Source: Patellaria atrata CBS 101060 (lineage: Eukaryota; Ascomycota; Dothideomycetes; Patellariales; Patellariaceae). Taken from it: DNA of 64,000 nucleotides. The notes beneath the pieces are model-generated. The model was not told the origin of the DNA. It did not search any database and saw only the letters and a list, made by a program, of their open reading frames with translations. The position numbers were made by a program, and so were the translations under genes. Within the stretch, counting starts at the first letter, position 1. Each line of letters opens with the position of its first letter. Where the stretch lies: contig MU006096.1 of NCBI GenBank assembly GCA_010093705.1, forward strand, positions 173,558-237,557, given 5' to 3'. Below, in pieces: positions 23,484 through 35,585 of the stretch.

Positions 23484-26400
23484 ATGGCGTTCACGCGACC
23501 TGGAAAGCGTCCTCGAGCGCAAACTGCAGACGAAGAGATTGTTGAGGTTGTCACAGCGTCCTCTAATCTCAAACCTGGCAGTGCAAGTTTATCTAAGAGT
23601 CTCCTCTATTAGCTGTAGGCTGACCCTGTGCAGCATAAACGACCTCGCCTATCTGCTGCTTCCGACGATGATGGCTCTGAATCGGAATCAGTATCAGAAG
23701 ACTCCACTGAAGCGTCAGGTGAAAGTGATGCTGAATATTCGGGCTATGATTCAGACATGCAAGAGGAGGTTAATAAGCTCCATACCCAAATAGATGCACG
23801 CCATAACGGGCAGCGCTATACGGAGAATAGGCCGGCCGATGATAGTATTGTTGAGGAAATCAAATGCATCAACTTTATGTGTCATTCGAAGTTGACGGTA
23901 CCATTGGGTCCTCTAATTAACTTCATTATCGGTCACAACGGTAGCGGTAAAAGCGCCGTGTTGACTGCATTAACGTTATGCTTAGGAGGTAAAGCGACTG
24001 CCACGAATCGTGGCCAGAACCTGAAAAGTTTTATCAAAGAAGGACAAGATTCTTGTACTCTCTCGGTGCAACTGAAAAACCAGGGTAGTGGTGCATACCG
24101 ACCGGACCTTTATGGGAAGTCTATTATCGTGGAGAGACATTTCTCCAAAACCGGATCTAGTGGGTTCAAAATCAGAAACGCGAAAGGGAAGGTTATCTCT
24201 ACCAAAAAGCAAGAACTCGAGGACATCACAGATCATTTCGCACTGCAGCTGGATAACCCGGTGAATGTCCTTACTCAGGATATGGCACGCCAGTTCCTGA
24301 ATTCATCGACCCCGAAGGATAAGTACAAATTCTTCTTTAAGGGGACCCAGCTGGAGGCACTCGACCAGGACTACAAGATGTTTCAGGAAACATTAGAAGG
24401 CACCGAGGCTAAGCGGGAAGACCTGGAGGCAATTATTGCGCACCACAAGAAGGAGTTAGATCAAGCAAACCAAGACCTAGCTGCTTGTGAGCAACATGCA
24501 ACCTTGAAACGAAAACTTGACTCCATGCGGCGGCAGATGATTTGGAGTCAAGTTATTGGCGAAGAGAAGGTCAGTCTTCTAAGTGATGGTATGAATACTT
24601 TTTATGCTCTAACTTTTCTCCCCAGTTGCTAGAAGAGAAACAGTGTCAGCTGGAACAAATAGAGGAAGAAATTTCTCAAAAGCAACATGAGGCAGAGCTG
24701 GCTCAAGCAAGGTATAACGATGCAAACAACATGTACACACAGGCAAGTCAAGCTGTAATTGACCTTAAGGACTCACTACGACCGTGTGAGGAACGCAAGG
24801 AACCGATCAAGGATCAGTTCGACAAAAACAAGGCGGAACTGACCCAGCTCCATGTATGTTCCCTATTTATTTTTTCAAGAATATTGTAATCTTATTTTCG
24901 GCTAAGACACCATTAGAGCCAGCAAAGACAGATCAAGGGTTATATCGAACAAGCCAAGAAGGTTATTGATCGATTAACCCGAGAGATTCGAGAAGAGCTC
25001 GAGCGCATGGAAAGCGCAAACGGCGGCCAACATGCTGCCAAACTGAATGAGTTACAGGATGCTAAGCTCCGTGTAGAAGAAGCAAGGCATGAACTTAATG
25101 AACATGGGCCCCAGAGAAGGAGACTCGAGGAGCGACTTAAAGCAGCACAACAGGAATCGGATAGTGGACTCGAAACGTGTAAGAATAAACAGAAGGAAAT
25201 CGCAAACGGGGAGAGACGTATACAGGAGATTTCCAAGGACGAAGGACGATGGACTCAAGGCTACGACCGAGCCTTGCCCGCTCTTCTGGACGCTATCAAT
25301 AGGGAGTCTGGATTCAGGGAAAAGCCTGTCGGACCTCTAGGTCGGCATATACGATTACTGAAACCAGAATGGTCCTCAATACTGGAATCTTCATTTGCTA
25401 CAGTTCTGAACAATTTTGTTGTGACAAACAAGCCAGATTCAGATCTATTAGGTGCCCTGATGAGGCGTACCAAATAGTAAGTTTCACCTTGGTAGACTCT
25501 CTCGTTTCTCCGAGTTTACGGACTAACCGTAAGTCAGTCACGCTTCCGTTATCATTACAACAAAGCGTCCTATAGATACCACTGGACACGAGCCAGATCC
25601 ATTGTTGGTAACATGGTTAAAAGTTCTGAAAGTAAGTGAACGTCCTCTGTGGGCTATCTATTACTGACCATTTAAAGATCGATAATGATCTCGTCAGGAA
25701 TAGCATAATTATTAACCAACAGGTTGAGCAGACCGTACTCATCGAGGATCGTAATGAAGCCATGCTTTTTATGGGTCGGGATGGGAACGCGAGACCGCGC
25801 AATGTCAGATTATGTCTGACTATGTCGGATGACAACAAGAACATGGGCTTCCGCATCGGATATTCTGGCTCGGGCCAGCTGAACTCACAACCAATCAAAG
25901 CTTGGGAGACCCGAAATCGAATGCAAACTGATAGAGAGTCTCAACTAAGGTTTGTCACATAAAACATATCATACGATAGATCTGACCTTATTACAGCATA
26001 GCGCGAGATTCGGTCCAGAGACTTAGGCAGGACATGGATGTTCTAAAGGCCCGTCGTCGTGACGCTGAAATAGAGGTTAAAAATTGTAACGACGCGATTG
26101 GCAGACACATGAAAGAGTACAACCGCCTCAAAATTCAAGTCCAGCATGCGGAAGAACAGGTCGACCGGCTAAAGGATGAGCTCGACGCCGATACTCCTCA
26201 GCAGGGAAAATTAGACGCGTTGCAAACCGCTCTTAAAGAGGCTGAAGCAGATCGTGAGATGCAAAATAATACATACGGTGATGCTGTCAATGCAAAAGAT
26301 GCTCTAGGTATCCAACAGCGAGATCTTAAACAACAAATGGACGAGATTCAAGAGGAGATCGATGAAATCCAGATGAGGATCTCGAAAGCAGAGTCCACTC

Positions 26401-27368
26401 AGAGCAGGGCCCTAGAAGCGAGACGTGTAGCGTTGCTCGCTAATAACGAAGCTCACAACCTTGTTGAAGAAGTGGTTAAGCAAAAGCAAAGGCTACAAAC
26501 CGAACTGAACGAGCAGCAGGAGGTGGTTACTACATTTGTTAACCAAGCAGAGAATGTGTGTCGACGCGTTGCTATTGAGGGAAATCTCACACATGAGCAG
26601 CTCGAGATAAAATACGATAGACTGCAGAAGGATTATCAAGCAGCCCAGAATAGGTTGGGTGGGACTGAGGAAGAAATCACACAGCGTGCTCTAAACGCAA
26701 AAGAGACGTATGTTTCCGCGAAAGAACAATTCGACAGTAATGAGAGAGTGACGGAGTCTTTGAAGCTCACTTTGGTGAATCGACAAGCACGCTGGAGACG
26801 GTTCCAGGAGTTGATATCCCTCAATGCGCAGACAACATTCACGCGTCTTCTCGCGGTGCGTGCTTTCCGAGGACAGATTCAATTCGCGCATAATCGAAAG
26901 GAACTTGATCTTGCTGTAAGTGACTATAAACGGTGGTCTTAAAGAGTGCTGATGGTGATTAAATTCTTAGGTTGAGCCTGACATTACGAAAGCTAGTAAC
27001 AAAGGAAGGCAGACGAAGACTCTGTCCGGCGGAGAGAAATCATTTTCAACAATCTGTATGCTTTTGGCGTTATGGGATGCGATGGGTTCACCAATCCGCT
27101 GCTTGGATGAGTTTGACGTGTTCATGGACAGCGTCAACCGTGATATCAGTATGAAGATGATCATTTCTGCGGCCCGTGAAGCCGTTGGTCGCCAGTTTAT
27201 CTTTATCACCCCACAATCCATGGGAAACATCACGGCGGGCGACGATGTGAAGATCATCAAGTGAGTATGCCCGAGTTGAGTTTTTACAGATATTGGACTA
27301 ACGGGTATAACAGGATGAGCGACCCTGAACGTGGTCAAACAGCACTTCCGTTCACACAGCAGTCATAA
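23484..27368 (+). CDS. smc6: Smc6, ATPase of the Smc5/6 complex
   Basis: Structural-maintenance ATPase of the Smc5/6 complex (DNA repair, replication-fork stability). Exons are 23484-23582 (uncertain end), 23619-24569, 24626-24853, 24917-25476, 25538-25631, 25678-25949, 25997-26915, 26971-27260 and 27314-27368, giving about 1155 residues, normal for Smc6. Walker A GHNGSGKS is at about 138-145, after an acidic Ser/Glu-rich head with a basic PRL patch. Long coiled coils flank a hinge around residues 430-620. The ABC signature LSGGEKS is at about 1059-1065 and Walker B LDEFDVF at about 1086. Exon 1 joins exon 2 only in phase 0. The available choices are a 36-base GC-AG intron (donor GCAAGT at 23583) or a 72-base intron with a weak GTTGTC donor at 23547. 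It follows clpP in tandem. Confidence 0.93.
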
Positions 27369-28073
27369 ACCACTGACCTTATTTCTTTTGGCGTTTAGGT
27401 GGACGTTGATGTTGCATTTACCCCGGAACTTGGGGATTAGGAGGATGATCTGTTTTTCGATCGATCTTCCGTAGATATCTGCACGATTGCCTGCATGAGG
27501 ATCTTTGGCCTGGCTTATTTCCGTGTTTATTATTCTTCTTGTACTACTATACCCTTCTCTGAGTTGTTCGGAGGCTTCTAAATGGTCGGTTGAAGTGGGT
27601 TTTCACACATGTATAGAGGGTTGCGGTGAGACGTGGGAGAAATGGGTAATGCCATGTTGAAGGCCGCTTATCGAGGTATACATGTGATTATATTAGCTAT
27701 GCCACATGCGAAATCTACCTTATACATTAATGATGGAGGTACAAAGTACCTTACACCGCTGAACGCGCCAAATCGGTTTCCTAACTTTTCTTGGTTGCTA
27801 TGCAGTGCCGCCTTCGTGTGTTTGGCGAGGTTGACGGGAGCACACGCCTCTACTTCTCACTTCCACTTCAACGTTGATCGTTGCTCCAACACCTGCTCAC
27901 CAAAAAGGACAACAAGCAACTTCACGCTTCCTACGTTCTTTGTCAAGCGAAAGTTGGACTAAACATCGCTGAATCTCCTATATTGCCTTCCATGCGCTTC
28001 CTTGTGGAGCAAGGGCCGCTGCTCCTTCTCCACGTGTTGCGCCTGCTCTTTAGCTCACATCATCGTTGAAACA
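27369..28073. other. Spacer between smc6 and the F-box gene
   Basis: 700 bases without a supportable gene. It holds the smc6 3' untranslated region and the promoter and leader of the F-box gene. A 109-codon open frame at 27633-27962 has no protein-like content. The words AAAGTACC and CTTACACC near 27740 resemble the short GGTACC-type words seen in other spacers. Confidence 0.45.
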
Positions 28074-30960
28074 ATGGAAATCTTCACAGAGAGCCCGCAG
28101 CGTAGTAGTGGAGCAACAACACCCCTCGTGCATCAGGAATATTCAGATAACGAATCGGCGAATTCATTAGGGCCATCAAAAGCACTAGACTCCGATGGAG
28201 AACTTACGGCGCAAACCTCGCATGCGGAGGGGGTCATCGACGAATACCTCCGCGATGAAGCCGTATCCACTCCAGAACCACAAGACATTCTTTCGAAACC
28301 GTTGAAAGGGAAGGGAAAGGAAGAAACTCCTGTTACGATCAAGAAGGGGCCGCTCACCCTTCTGGAACTTCCTGTGGACATCCTGAGAGAGATCATCACA
28401 CACGTACGATCACGTTCAATGGTACCCCAAATGCTCCACGCCACTGACATGTTTACTCTAGTTGACACATACAAACGATTTGACCGCACTAGCGTTAACT
28501 CATTCGGCTTTTCATCAGCTCACCTTACCCTTCATCTATACTCGTTTCGACATCGTCTGGCCTGATGAGAAAACCCAGGAAATATACCCCAAGGTCGGTG
28601 TAGATGCATTAACATATGGTCTAGCTACGCTAGTTATGGCGGAGGAGATATTCGGCGAAGCACCCTGGCAGCGATCATTGAAGAGTTCACAGAGAAGCCA
28701 ATATCCAACCATCACAAATGTGCGGCGTCGAAGGGGGAACCACTATGCCCAATTTACGAAGAAATTCTCCCTTGGAAACGGACCGCCCGACTGGGTTGCA
28801 GAGTATGCAATCACGAAAGAGTGCGGGAAAATGCTCGGTACACTGGTGGCTCTGGCCGTCGCTCGTATGCGTAATCTAGAGACCTTTGTTTGGGACATGC
28901 CAACAGGAGTTCTACGTGATGTGTGGCTAGCATTGTCATCTCTAGCCGATCGGGAAGATGGACATGATTGTAAACTCGAAAAAGTATGGATACGGTGGCA
29001 TGACAATAGAGCAATGGATCCTACGGTTGACGCGCCCCCTCCTCCGTTGCCGATGGGAGGAATCACGGTGCAGCAAAGCGGAACAAATGCGATGCACATT
29101 TCCGTTTCTGCACCAACGAACCACACGGTCCCGGCTACCAGAGCGATTGACCGCATCGAACATCCCTCATTCTCACTTCTCCCCCCCTTGAAGAGCTTGA
29201 GCGTGCTCGATATCGACGAACTTCCTTACTTAGACGAGATTAGCGTTTTAATCGGGCGTTCACAAAAGAGTTTGAAAGAGCTAAGGGTTGGCATTGCTCG
29301 CCACGCACAGTCAAGAGATTGGGTAACAGCTTGGGAAGGAGATGGAGTGCAACAAGTTGACTATAGCACCGAATGGACGGCTACGAGCTCTATAGGTGAT
29401 AAGAGACTCGGGGGAGTCCTTGGCATAATTGTTGGCAGAGTCTATAATATTCGTCAGAATTCCGGAACAGCATCCAACGTGGCACCAGCCAGCGATACTG
29501 CAGCAAGACAAGCTTCGGAAAAGCTTCCGGCCTCCCAACCCAATTCACACCCAAGTATCCAGACCGCATCCGGTGAAGGCGCAGGCCCAAGTAATATTCC
29601 CAGTGCGTCCGGTGGTGTTTTGTTAGAGCTTCCATCAGATTCGGTGACGCAAGCCTCCATTTCTGGAGATAGCGTTCATGAAATAGAGCACGGTGTCTCC
29701 TCCCTAAAGGTGCAGGATGGTCCTTTAGGTCCGGAACGTACATCACTGCGCTCAACATCGCCGCGCCGCTCTCGAGCGCCAGTAAAGAAGACAGAAACGA
29801 TATTAAACGGCAAACTACACTTGGAGTCACTCGAGCTGGAACGTATCATTCTCTCTGTCTCGGTCCTTGAAAGAGCTTTTGATTGGTCAACGCTCGCAAA
29901 CCTTACAATCCTGCATTGCCAAAACCACGAACAACTGTGGAAGTCTCTGAGGCGGACTTTCTCCCCAACCCCGTCACAAACTCGCAGTACAGCGTACAAA
30001 CTCGCTCGTCCTGAATATCGTCTCAGGCTTAAAAAGATCCATACAAATCAAGTCTCCCCTTCACTCATCTCCTTCCTAAAGGAAACATTAGCGCCCAACA
30101 GTCTAGAAATTCTCTTCCTGCAGGAAGGTCGGTCATACTCGTCCAATGTGACGATTGATGCTATCTTCAGAGGGCCAATCCGCAGACATCACGCTAGCAT
30201 CAAAAAGCTTATGATCGATTCTAGCGAATTCGACAATGATGGCAACCCTACAAGTAGTTCAAGATGGCGTAGGTGGATGCTCAACCGTGAGATTCTAAGT
30301 TATATGACTAGTGGTCGTATGAGTGGATTGAGAGAGTTGGCTGTTTGCCTCAATTACAAGGATTGGGTAAGTCTAAATTGCAAAACAAAACTAAGATGTT
30401 CTAACGATCTAATCTAGCATTATTTCTTACAAACGCTACCGATGATTCCTCATATTCGATCCCTTTATATCCCGCATGTAGCTGATCACGCTTACGGAAA
30501 TAATATCAACAACGACCCCACCGAGCTCGCCATGCAGGTTGTAGATATTGTGACCCTTCGCCGGGATATCGAAATCTGCTACATGGGCATAGGCGAGAAA
30601 TGCTATGAGATCCTTGAAAATAAAATTCCCACCACAGGGCGACACGATGGTAGCTTCAGCTCAGTTGACGGACCTCCTAATACCGTTCAAAATACATACC
30701 CCATGCACCATGCGATCGTTGAAGATGATGAGACGGAAGACGAGGACGATGAAGATGAAGATGACGATCATGGCGATGGGATCGAGGATAGCGAAGGTGC
30801 AAACGATAGCGAGTCAGAGGAGGAAGAACAGGAAAGTGACGATGATAGCTTTTATACCCAGGAGGAAGAACGAAGAGGACCCCCGAGGCTGAGACTCAGG
30901 GAAATACTGTTCTATGACGATAAGGTGGCAATTTTCAAGGCGAGGCATGGGAGGCTTTAG
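28074..30960 (+). CDS. F-box protein with acidic C-terminus
   Basis: Probable substrate adaptor of an SCF ubiquitin ligase, 925 residues. Exons are 28074-28403, 28462-30366 and 30418-30960; introns are GT-AG and the frame closes. The F-box spans about residues 93-140: it opens with LLELPVDILREIITH at the first exon end and continues across the intron with LTALALTHSAFHQLTLPF. The middle has leucine-rich segments typical of degenerate LRRs (LKSLSVLDIDELP, LESLELERIILSV) and a Ser/Pro-rich low-complexity linker. The C-terminus has a highly acidic Asp/Glu tract encoded around 30720-30870, followed by RRGPPRLRLREI and KARHGRL. No specific substrate class can be named. It is followed by APC2 366 bases downstream on the same strand. 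Confidence 0.75.
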
Positions 30961-31325
30961 CGATCTCTCTTATTAGATTTGGGGTTTCGTTCCGGGCGCC
31001 TGAGTGGTTGGTACAGGAGCTTTTTCGGCGAGGCATTTCCGCATGGGATAGGCGTTTTGTACACATTGAACTATTGATTAGTTGATTTGCATGTCTTTGA
31101 TCGGCAAGGAACTTCCTGATATAAGGAAATAGAATATCAGTGTTCCCCTCGTCATCCAAATTATTCTTTTGCTTGGAGGTAATTTTGAGAATAACCGTAC
31201 GTACCCAGTCGTGCAAGTCCGTTCCGCTGGGACGGACTGCACGTGATGACGCGTTTACATGCAAATATCGAACCGCGAGACCCTCTAGAAATATCCCCCT
31301 TCAACAACTGAAATGCGCACACAGA
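30961..31325. other. Spacer between the F-box gene and APC2
   Basis: 365 bases with no gene. This short tandem spacer must hold the F-box gene terminator and the APC2 promoter. It contains a CACGTGATGACG word (31241-31252), joining an E-box core to a CRE-like TGACG, about 75 bases before the APC2 start. Confidence 0.4.
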
Positions 31326-34061
31326 ATGGCCACAGCAATCCCACCACAAACATCTAACCGTACTCTCCTGTTCTCCTCCATCTTCCCGTCCTCCTCTGTC
31401 TCACATACAACCCCTACCCCTATTGCTACACCAATCCTCGGTTCCACCGCTCCGGGCCAGTCCTTCGGTGGTTTTGGCCCTCAAGCTACCTTCTCACAAG
31501 ACGCTGACCAATCACAAGATATTGCGCGAGACATCATCAGAAGAGAAAAGGCTTGGAGTATCGCGACTAGATTTTTGAGCAGTGCTGTACAGTATGCGGG
31601 ACAAAGTCAGAGTGGGGCTACCCGGAGAGGAAGAGAAGTGGATGTCGCGTTGAGATTGCTGCTTGCGGGGGCAAGGGAAGGAACGGAACAACTGGAGCTG
31701 GTGGAGTGGTATAGCCATGAAGTGAGAGAGCATTATTTGAAGGGAGTGCGGGAGGGAGTGAGGGAATTGTGGAGGTCGGTATGTGAGAGTCATGCGGTCA
31801 TTAATAAATAAAAGAATGGTGTTGCTGATTAGTGTTTAGGAGATTTTGATCCAAGATGCTGGAAATACACTGGCAGAGACGATCTCAAGGCTTCATGCTA
31901 TACAAGCTGCCTACTTGCAGCCACTGGTTGAGCATATCATACCGATAATACGTGAGGGAGAACCGAGGCAGAGTACTGAGACGGCAGAGGATGCTCCAAC
32001 ACCTTCAAAGCTGACTGCTAAAAAATTCACAAGAGATTTGCATGCGCTTTTCGTGCACTCTATTCCGCAACAGCGGTATTCGAAGACATTGGCGTTTCTG
32101 CTCTACGATGCGGGATGCAGGCTCTTCCGCCTCCACTCTGAGAAAACTGCAGATGCAAAAGAAGCAACTGAAGAGATGCAATCGATACGCAAACAAGTGC
32201 CCGCGCTATTGCGAGGTCTGCAAGAGGTAGGCTTGGGAGATGATCGGGCCCAGCGGGCTTTTGCTCACGCCATGGATAAGCTTATGGATGAGTTTATCAT
32301 CAGCCATTATATGAAAGTTGACTGGTACGGAAAGTCTTCCGTTACGAGACGGTTGAGACAGTGGGTCAAGGAAGGCTTCGCTCCATTTGTCAAGGAGGTC
32401 ATGCAGGCTCTTGGGGCTTCTGATGAACCTGTAACTGCAGGTGAAGTTCAGCAATGGCAAGACATGGCTATTGGAAGGTTAGGTCGAGCTAGAGTGGACA
32501 ACCTATTTGACTACATTGTAGCTTGGGATAATAGTCTTGGGGCCGTTTTAGACCTAAAGGTAGATATTATGCTCCCTTATCTGTGATGGTTACTGAGATG
32601 ATCTGACAGGAATATATTGCGTCACCAATAGCACGTACACAACTTACCAGCACATTTTCAAACCAGATATCACGTCGGCTATTACACGCAGGCGCAACCA
32701 CAACCCACATCATAGACATCTATATCTTCGTTATCCGCGCCTTCACCGAGCTCGACCCCAAATGTGTGCTCCTAGACCGGGTAGCCCGACCCATCCGACG
32801 CTATCTGAAAGATAGAGAAGACACCCCACGGGTCATCATCTCTAGCTTACTTACTGATACTCCTGAAGACGCGACGGAACCTCCAAAACCTGACCATCAC
32901 AGAACTGAGATCTCCCTGGAAGTCGCCAAAGAGATTATGGACGCCCCCTCTAACATCAATGCAGACCACGACTTTGACTGGGGTAACATGAACTGGACAC
33001 CTGACCCCATCGATGCGGGTCCGGAGTATAAAGCTGGCCGGTCTGATGATGTGCTCTCGTACCTACTTAGTCTATACGACAGAGATGACTTTATCGCCGA
33101 ACTCAAGACTATCTTGGGCGAACACCTGCTGCGGAATGATACGGGTATCTTCGACCGCGAAATAATCCTCCTCGAACTCTTTAAGAAACGCCTCGGTGAT
33201 GATAAACTCCAGGCCTGCGAAGTTATGCTCCGCGATGTCGAGGACTCGCGCCGCATCGATGCTTCTATCCGAGCAGGTCGCGGCGCAGTTGTCGCGGAGG
33301 GCGCGGCTATCGAGGCGGTTGCTGAAGATAAGAGAGCGCCAGGCCTACACGCGCAGATCCTGAGCAGCTTTTTCTGGCCACCTTTGAGGGAAGAGACATT
33401 CTGCATCCCTCCGGAAATAAAAGAGCAGCAAGAGAAATACGAACGCGGATTCGAAGCCATCAAGGGGATGCGCAAACTCCACTGGCTCCATGCGCTCGGC
33501 AGGGTGAAGGTGGAATTGGCGTTCGAGGACAGGAAAGCGGACTGCGATGTCGCGACGTGGCAGGCGGCTGTCATCTACGCGTTTCAAGACGAGAAAGGGG
33601 ATGCGGAGGGGGTATTGCAGGTCCAACGAACCGTGCAACAGCTCGTCGAGCAGCTGGAAATGGACGAAGCGCTCGTGCGCCAAGCGCTCGCGTTCTGGGT
33701 CGCGAAATATGTGCTCCGCGAAACGTCCCCTGGCTCCGACACTTTCTCAGTACTTGAGCGTCTCCCGACTACTACCCAGGGCCAGGACCTTACACCTACC
33801 GTTGAAGATACGCCGACGGTCTCGGCGGTTAAGACTCAAGAGGATCTACTGATGGAGAATATGGGCATCTATCGCCAGTTCGTCATGGGCATGCTCACGA
33901 ACGGAGGAAATATGGATGCGAGGAGGGTGCACATGATGCTCAAGATGACTGTGCCGGGGGGTTTCCCGTTCGCGGTCGAGGACGTGGCTATGCTTTTGAG
34001 GATGCTGGAAAGTGAGGGGGCAGTGGTGAGGTTGGGGGAGGTTTGGGGTATGAAGAGGTAG
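31326..34061 (+). CDS. APC2: Anaphase-promoting complex subunit 2 (cullin)
   Basis: Cullin-like scaffold of the APC/C ubiquitin ligase, which drives exit from mitosis with the RING subunit Apc11. Exons 31326-31778, 31840-32559 and 32610-34061 give 874 residues. After a Ser/Thr-rich head come helical cullin repeats (EILIQDAGNTL, FVHSIPQQRYSKTL). The cullin-homology block follows: DIYIFVIRAFTELDPK, VARPIRRYLKDRED, DDVLSYLLSLYDRDDFI, then GIFDREIILLELFKKRLGDDKLQACEVMLRD split over adjacent motifs, and AQILSSFFWPPL, which is typical of Apc2 rather than cullins 1-4. The C-terminal winged helix (MGIYRQFVMGMLTN, GFPFAVEDVAMLLRMLE) is complete. The second intron is placed where LDLK joins EYIASPIARTQL. 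It follows an F-box gene in tandem. Confidence 0.9.
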
Positions 34062-34737
34062 CACGGCGATTCGATATTGATACCCTGTACGAAATATTGC
34101 ATGTAAGATTTTGTATCTGTACCCGTGATATAAATCACCGTTTTTGAGCCAGCGCCTCTCGAATGCCATACTCGCACTGCACAGATGCCGCTGTTTTTCA
34201 CATTGACCATCCCGCAAATTGAGGCCCATAGTTGTAAGATAAAGTCTCTTTCTACCAAGTTATATCTCCAATAAACTCGTGTATTCGAATACAAGTAGTC
34301 CCGTACGCAGATCAACCGCGACGAACTGTACGTGATATGCTGTTTGACAGTCCTAAAACACTTCCTGATTGGGACGTGCTGCCAATGTTTAACCTGGGGG
34401 GTTTTGAAGTTTATGTGGACTATATCCTTTCTCAGAAGGAAACTTTACTCTTGTAAATATCTAGGGCGATGATCACATCAGTAGTTTGAGATCAGGGGCA
34501 AGACATCATTTTGTACAGTAGCCCAGGGGTCAAGCTGCAGGTTGTTGACGACACCTCTATGTAAGACCGGTCGACGTACAGGCAAGATTGGAGATAATAG
34601 GGGACATGGAGAAGCATACTGAACCCAGTGGGGAAATATTACATCTTGAATAATCACACAAGCCTTCTTCAGGTTTTTCAAACAAACTCTTGATCAATTT
34701 CTCAGACCACTCACACTACTCTCAACAATTTCCTAGT
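34062..34737. other. Spacer after APC2
   Basis: 675 bases with no supportable gene. The APC2 3' untranslated region lies at the left, and the end of the broken phosphotransferase-like gene lies at the right on the opposite strand. Only short open frames without recognisable content are present. Confidence 0.45.
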
Positions 34738-35585
34738 CTAGGTACTCACACCACCCTCAACCGGACTCTCGGGTTGCTTCTGGCCTGATTCGTGACCTAA
34801 GGAGGCAAAGACCCCAGATGGCCACATCCGAGACGGCCAAACCAGAATGTACGATGGGTATACTAAACAAGCAAGATGCTCATCATTCTCCAAGTCTAGC
34901 TCATCCACCATCTCCTCAGTGAAGTACCAGCTAAGGACCCCAACGGCGAAAGAAACTTTCACAGCATTCTCCGCTTTCTCACTCTCCAGACCTGAAGGAG
35001 TATTCGCCCACGAGGAATCCCAGAAGGTCTGCTCAAGTATATCCCTGTGACTTAGTTCAGAACCCCTAGGCGCAAAAGTATAGAATGGCATATACCACTC
35101 ATATAAGTTCCCGAAGTAGGACTCGTATATGCTCCATATACCCATGCCAAACACCTCAATGTTCGCTTATTAGAAGCTAAGGATTCCTATCACACTTCCA
35201 TGGTCGCTAACGAATACATTGCATTCCCCAAGGCCGTGATGCGTAAGGACTGCCGGCAAGCTTTCCAAGAGATAAAGCTGGGTTGTGAATGTACTAACGA
35301 GGTCTACCAGCTCCGGAGCTCCAGTTCTCAGGGTATGATTCTTCATCAATCGACATAGCATCTTCTTAGTCCAGCTGGAATCTGGAATGGCTTTGGTTGC
35401 TCGAAGAATGCTGTGTTCGTAATGAATCGTCCAAGGTTCGCGACGGTAGTCTTCTCCTCGTTTAATGGGATCCATTTCCAAGAAAATGGCTGAAGGTTAT
35501 CGTGTACTATTCCAGGTATCGCATTGCGACTTAAAGACTGGCAAGGGAAAGTTTTGGTAAAAAGTGATATTCGGCACAGACTCAC
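34738..35585 (-). pseudogene. Broken aminoglycoside-phosphotransferase-like (APH) gene
   Basis: Two pieces in the same minus-strand frame read as one APH/choline-kinase-like protein. 35481-35170 contains LPAVLTHHGLGECNVFVSDHG and 35154-34738 contains VFGMGIWSIYESYFG and ILEQTFWDSSW. Fungal members read LTHGDL...N...GIIDWA...PFGM...W. Here two consecutive TAA codons sit between GILSF and ANIEVFGM, with no usable intron around them. The catalytic-loop Asp is replaced (THHGL for THGDL) and the metal-binding Asp of IDW is Ser. A further piece in another frame (35585-35346) may be the decayed N-terminal part. This therefore looks like a dead host gene. A non-catalytic relative with an unusual intron is less likely. 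Confidence 0.5.
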
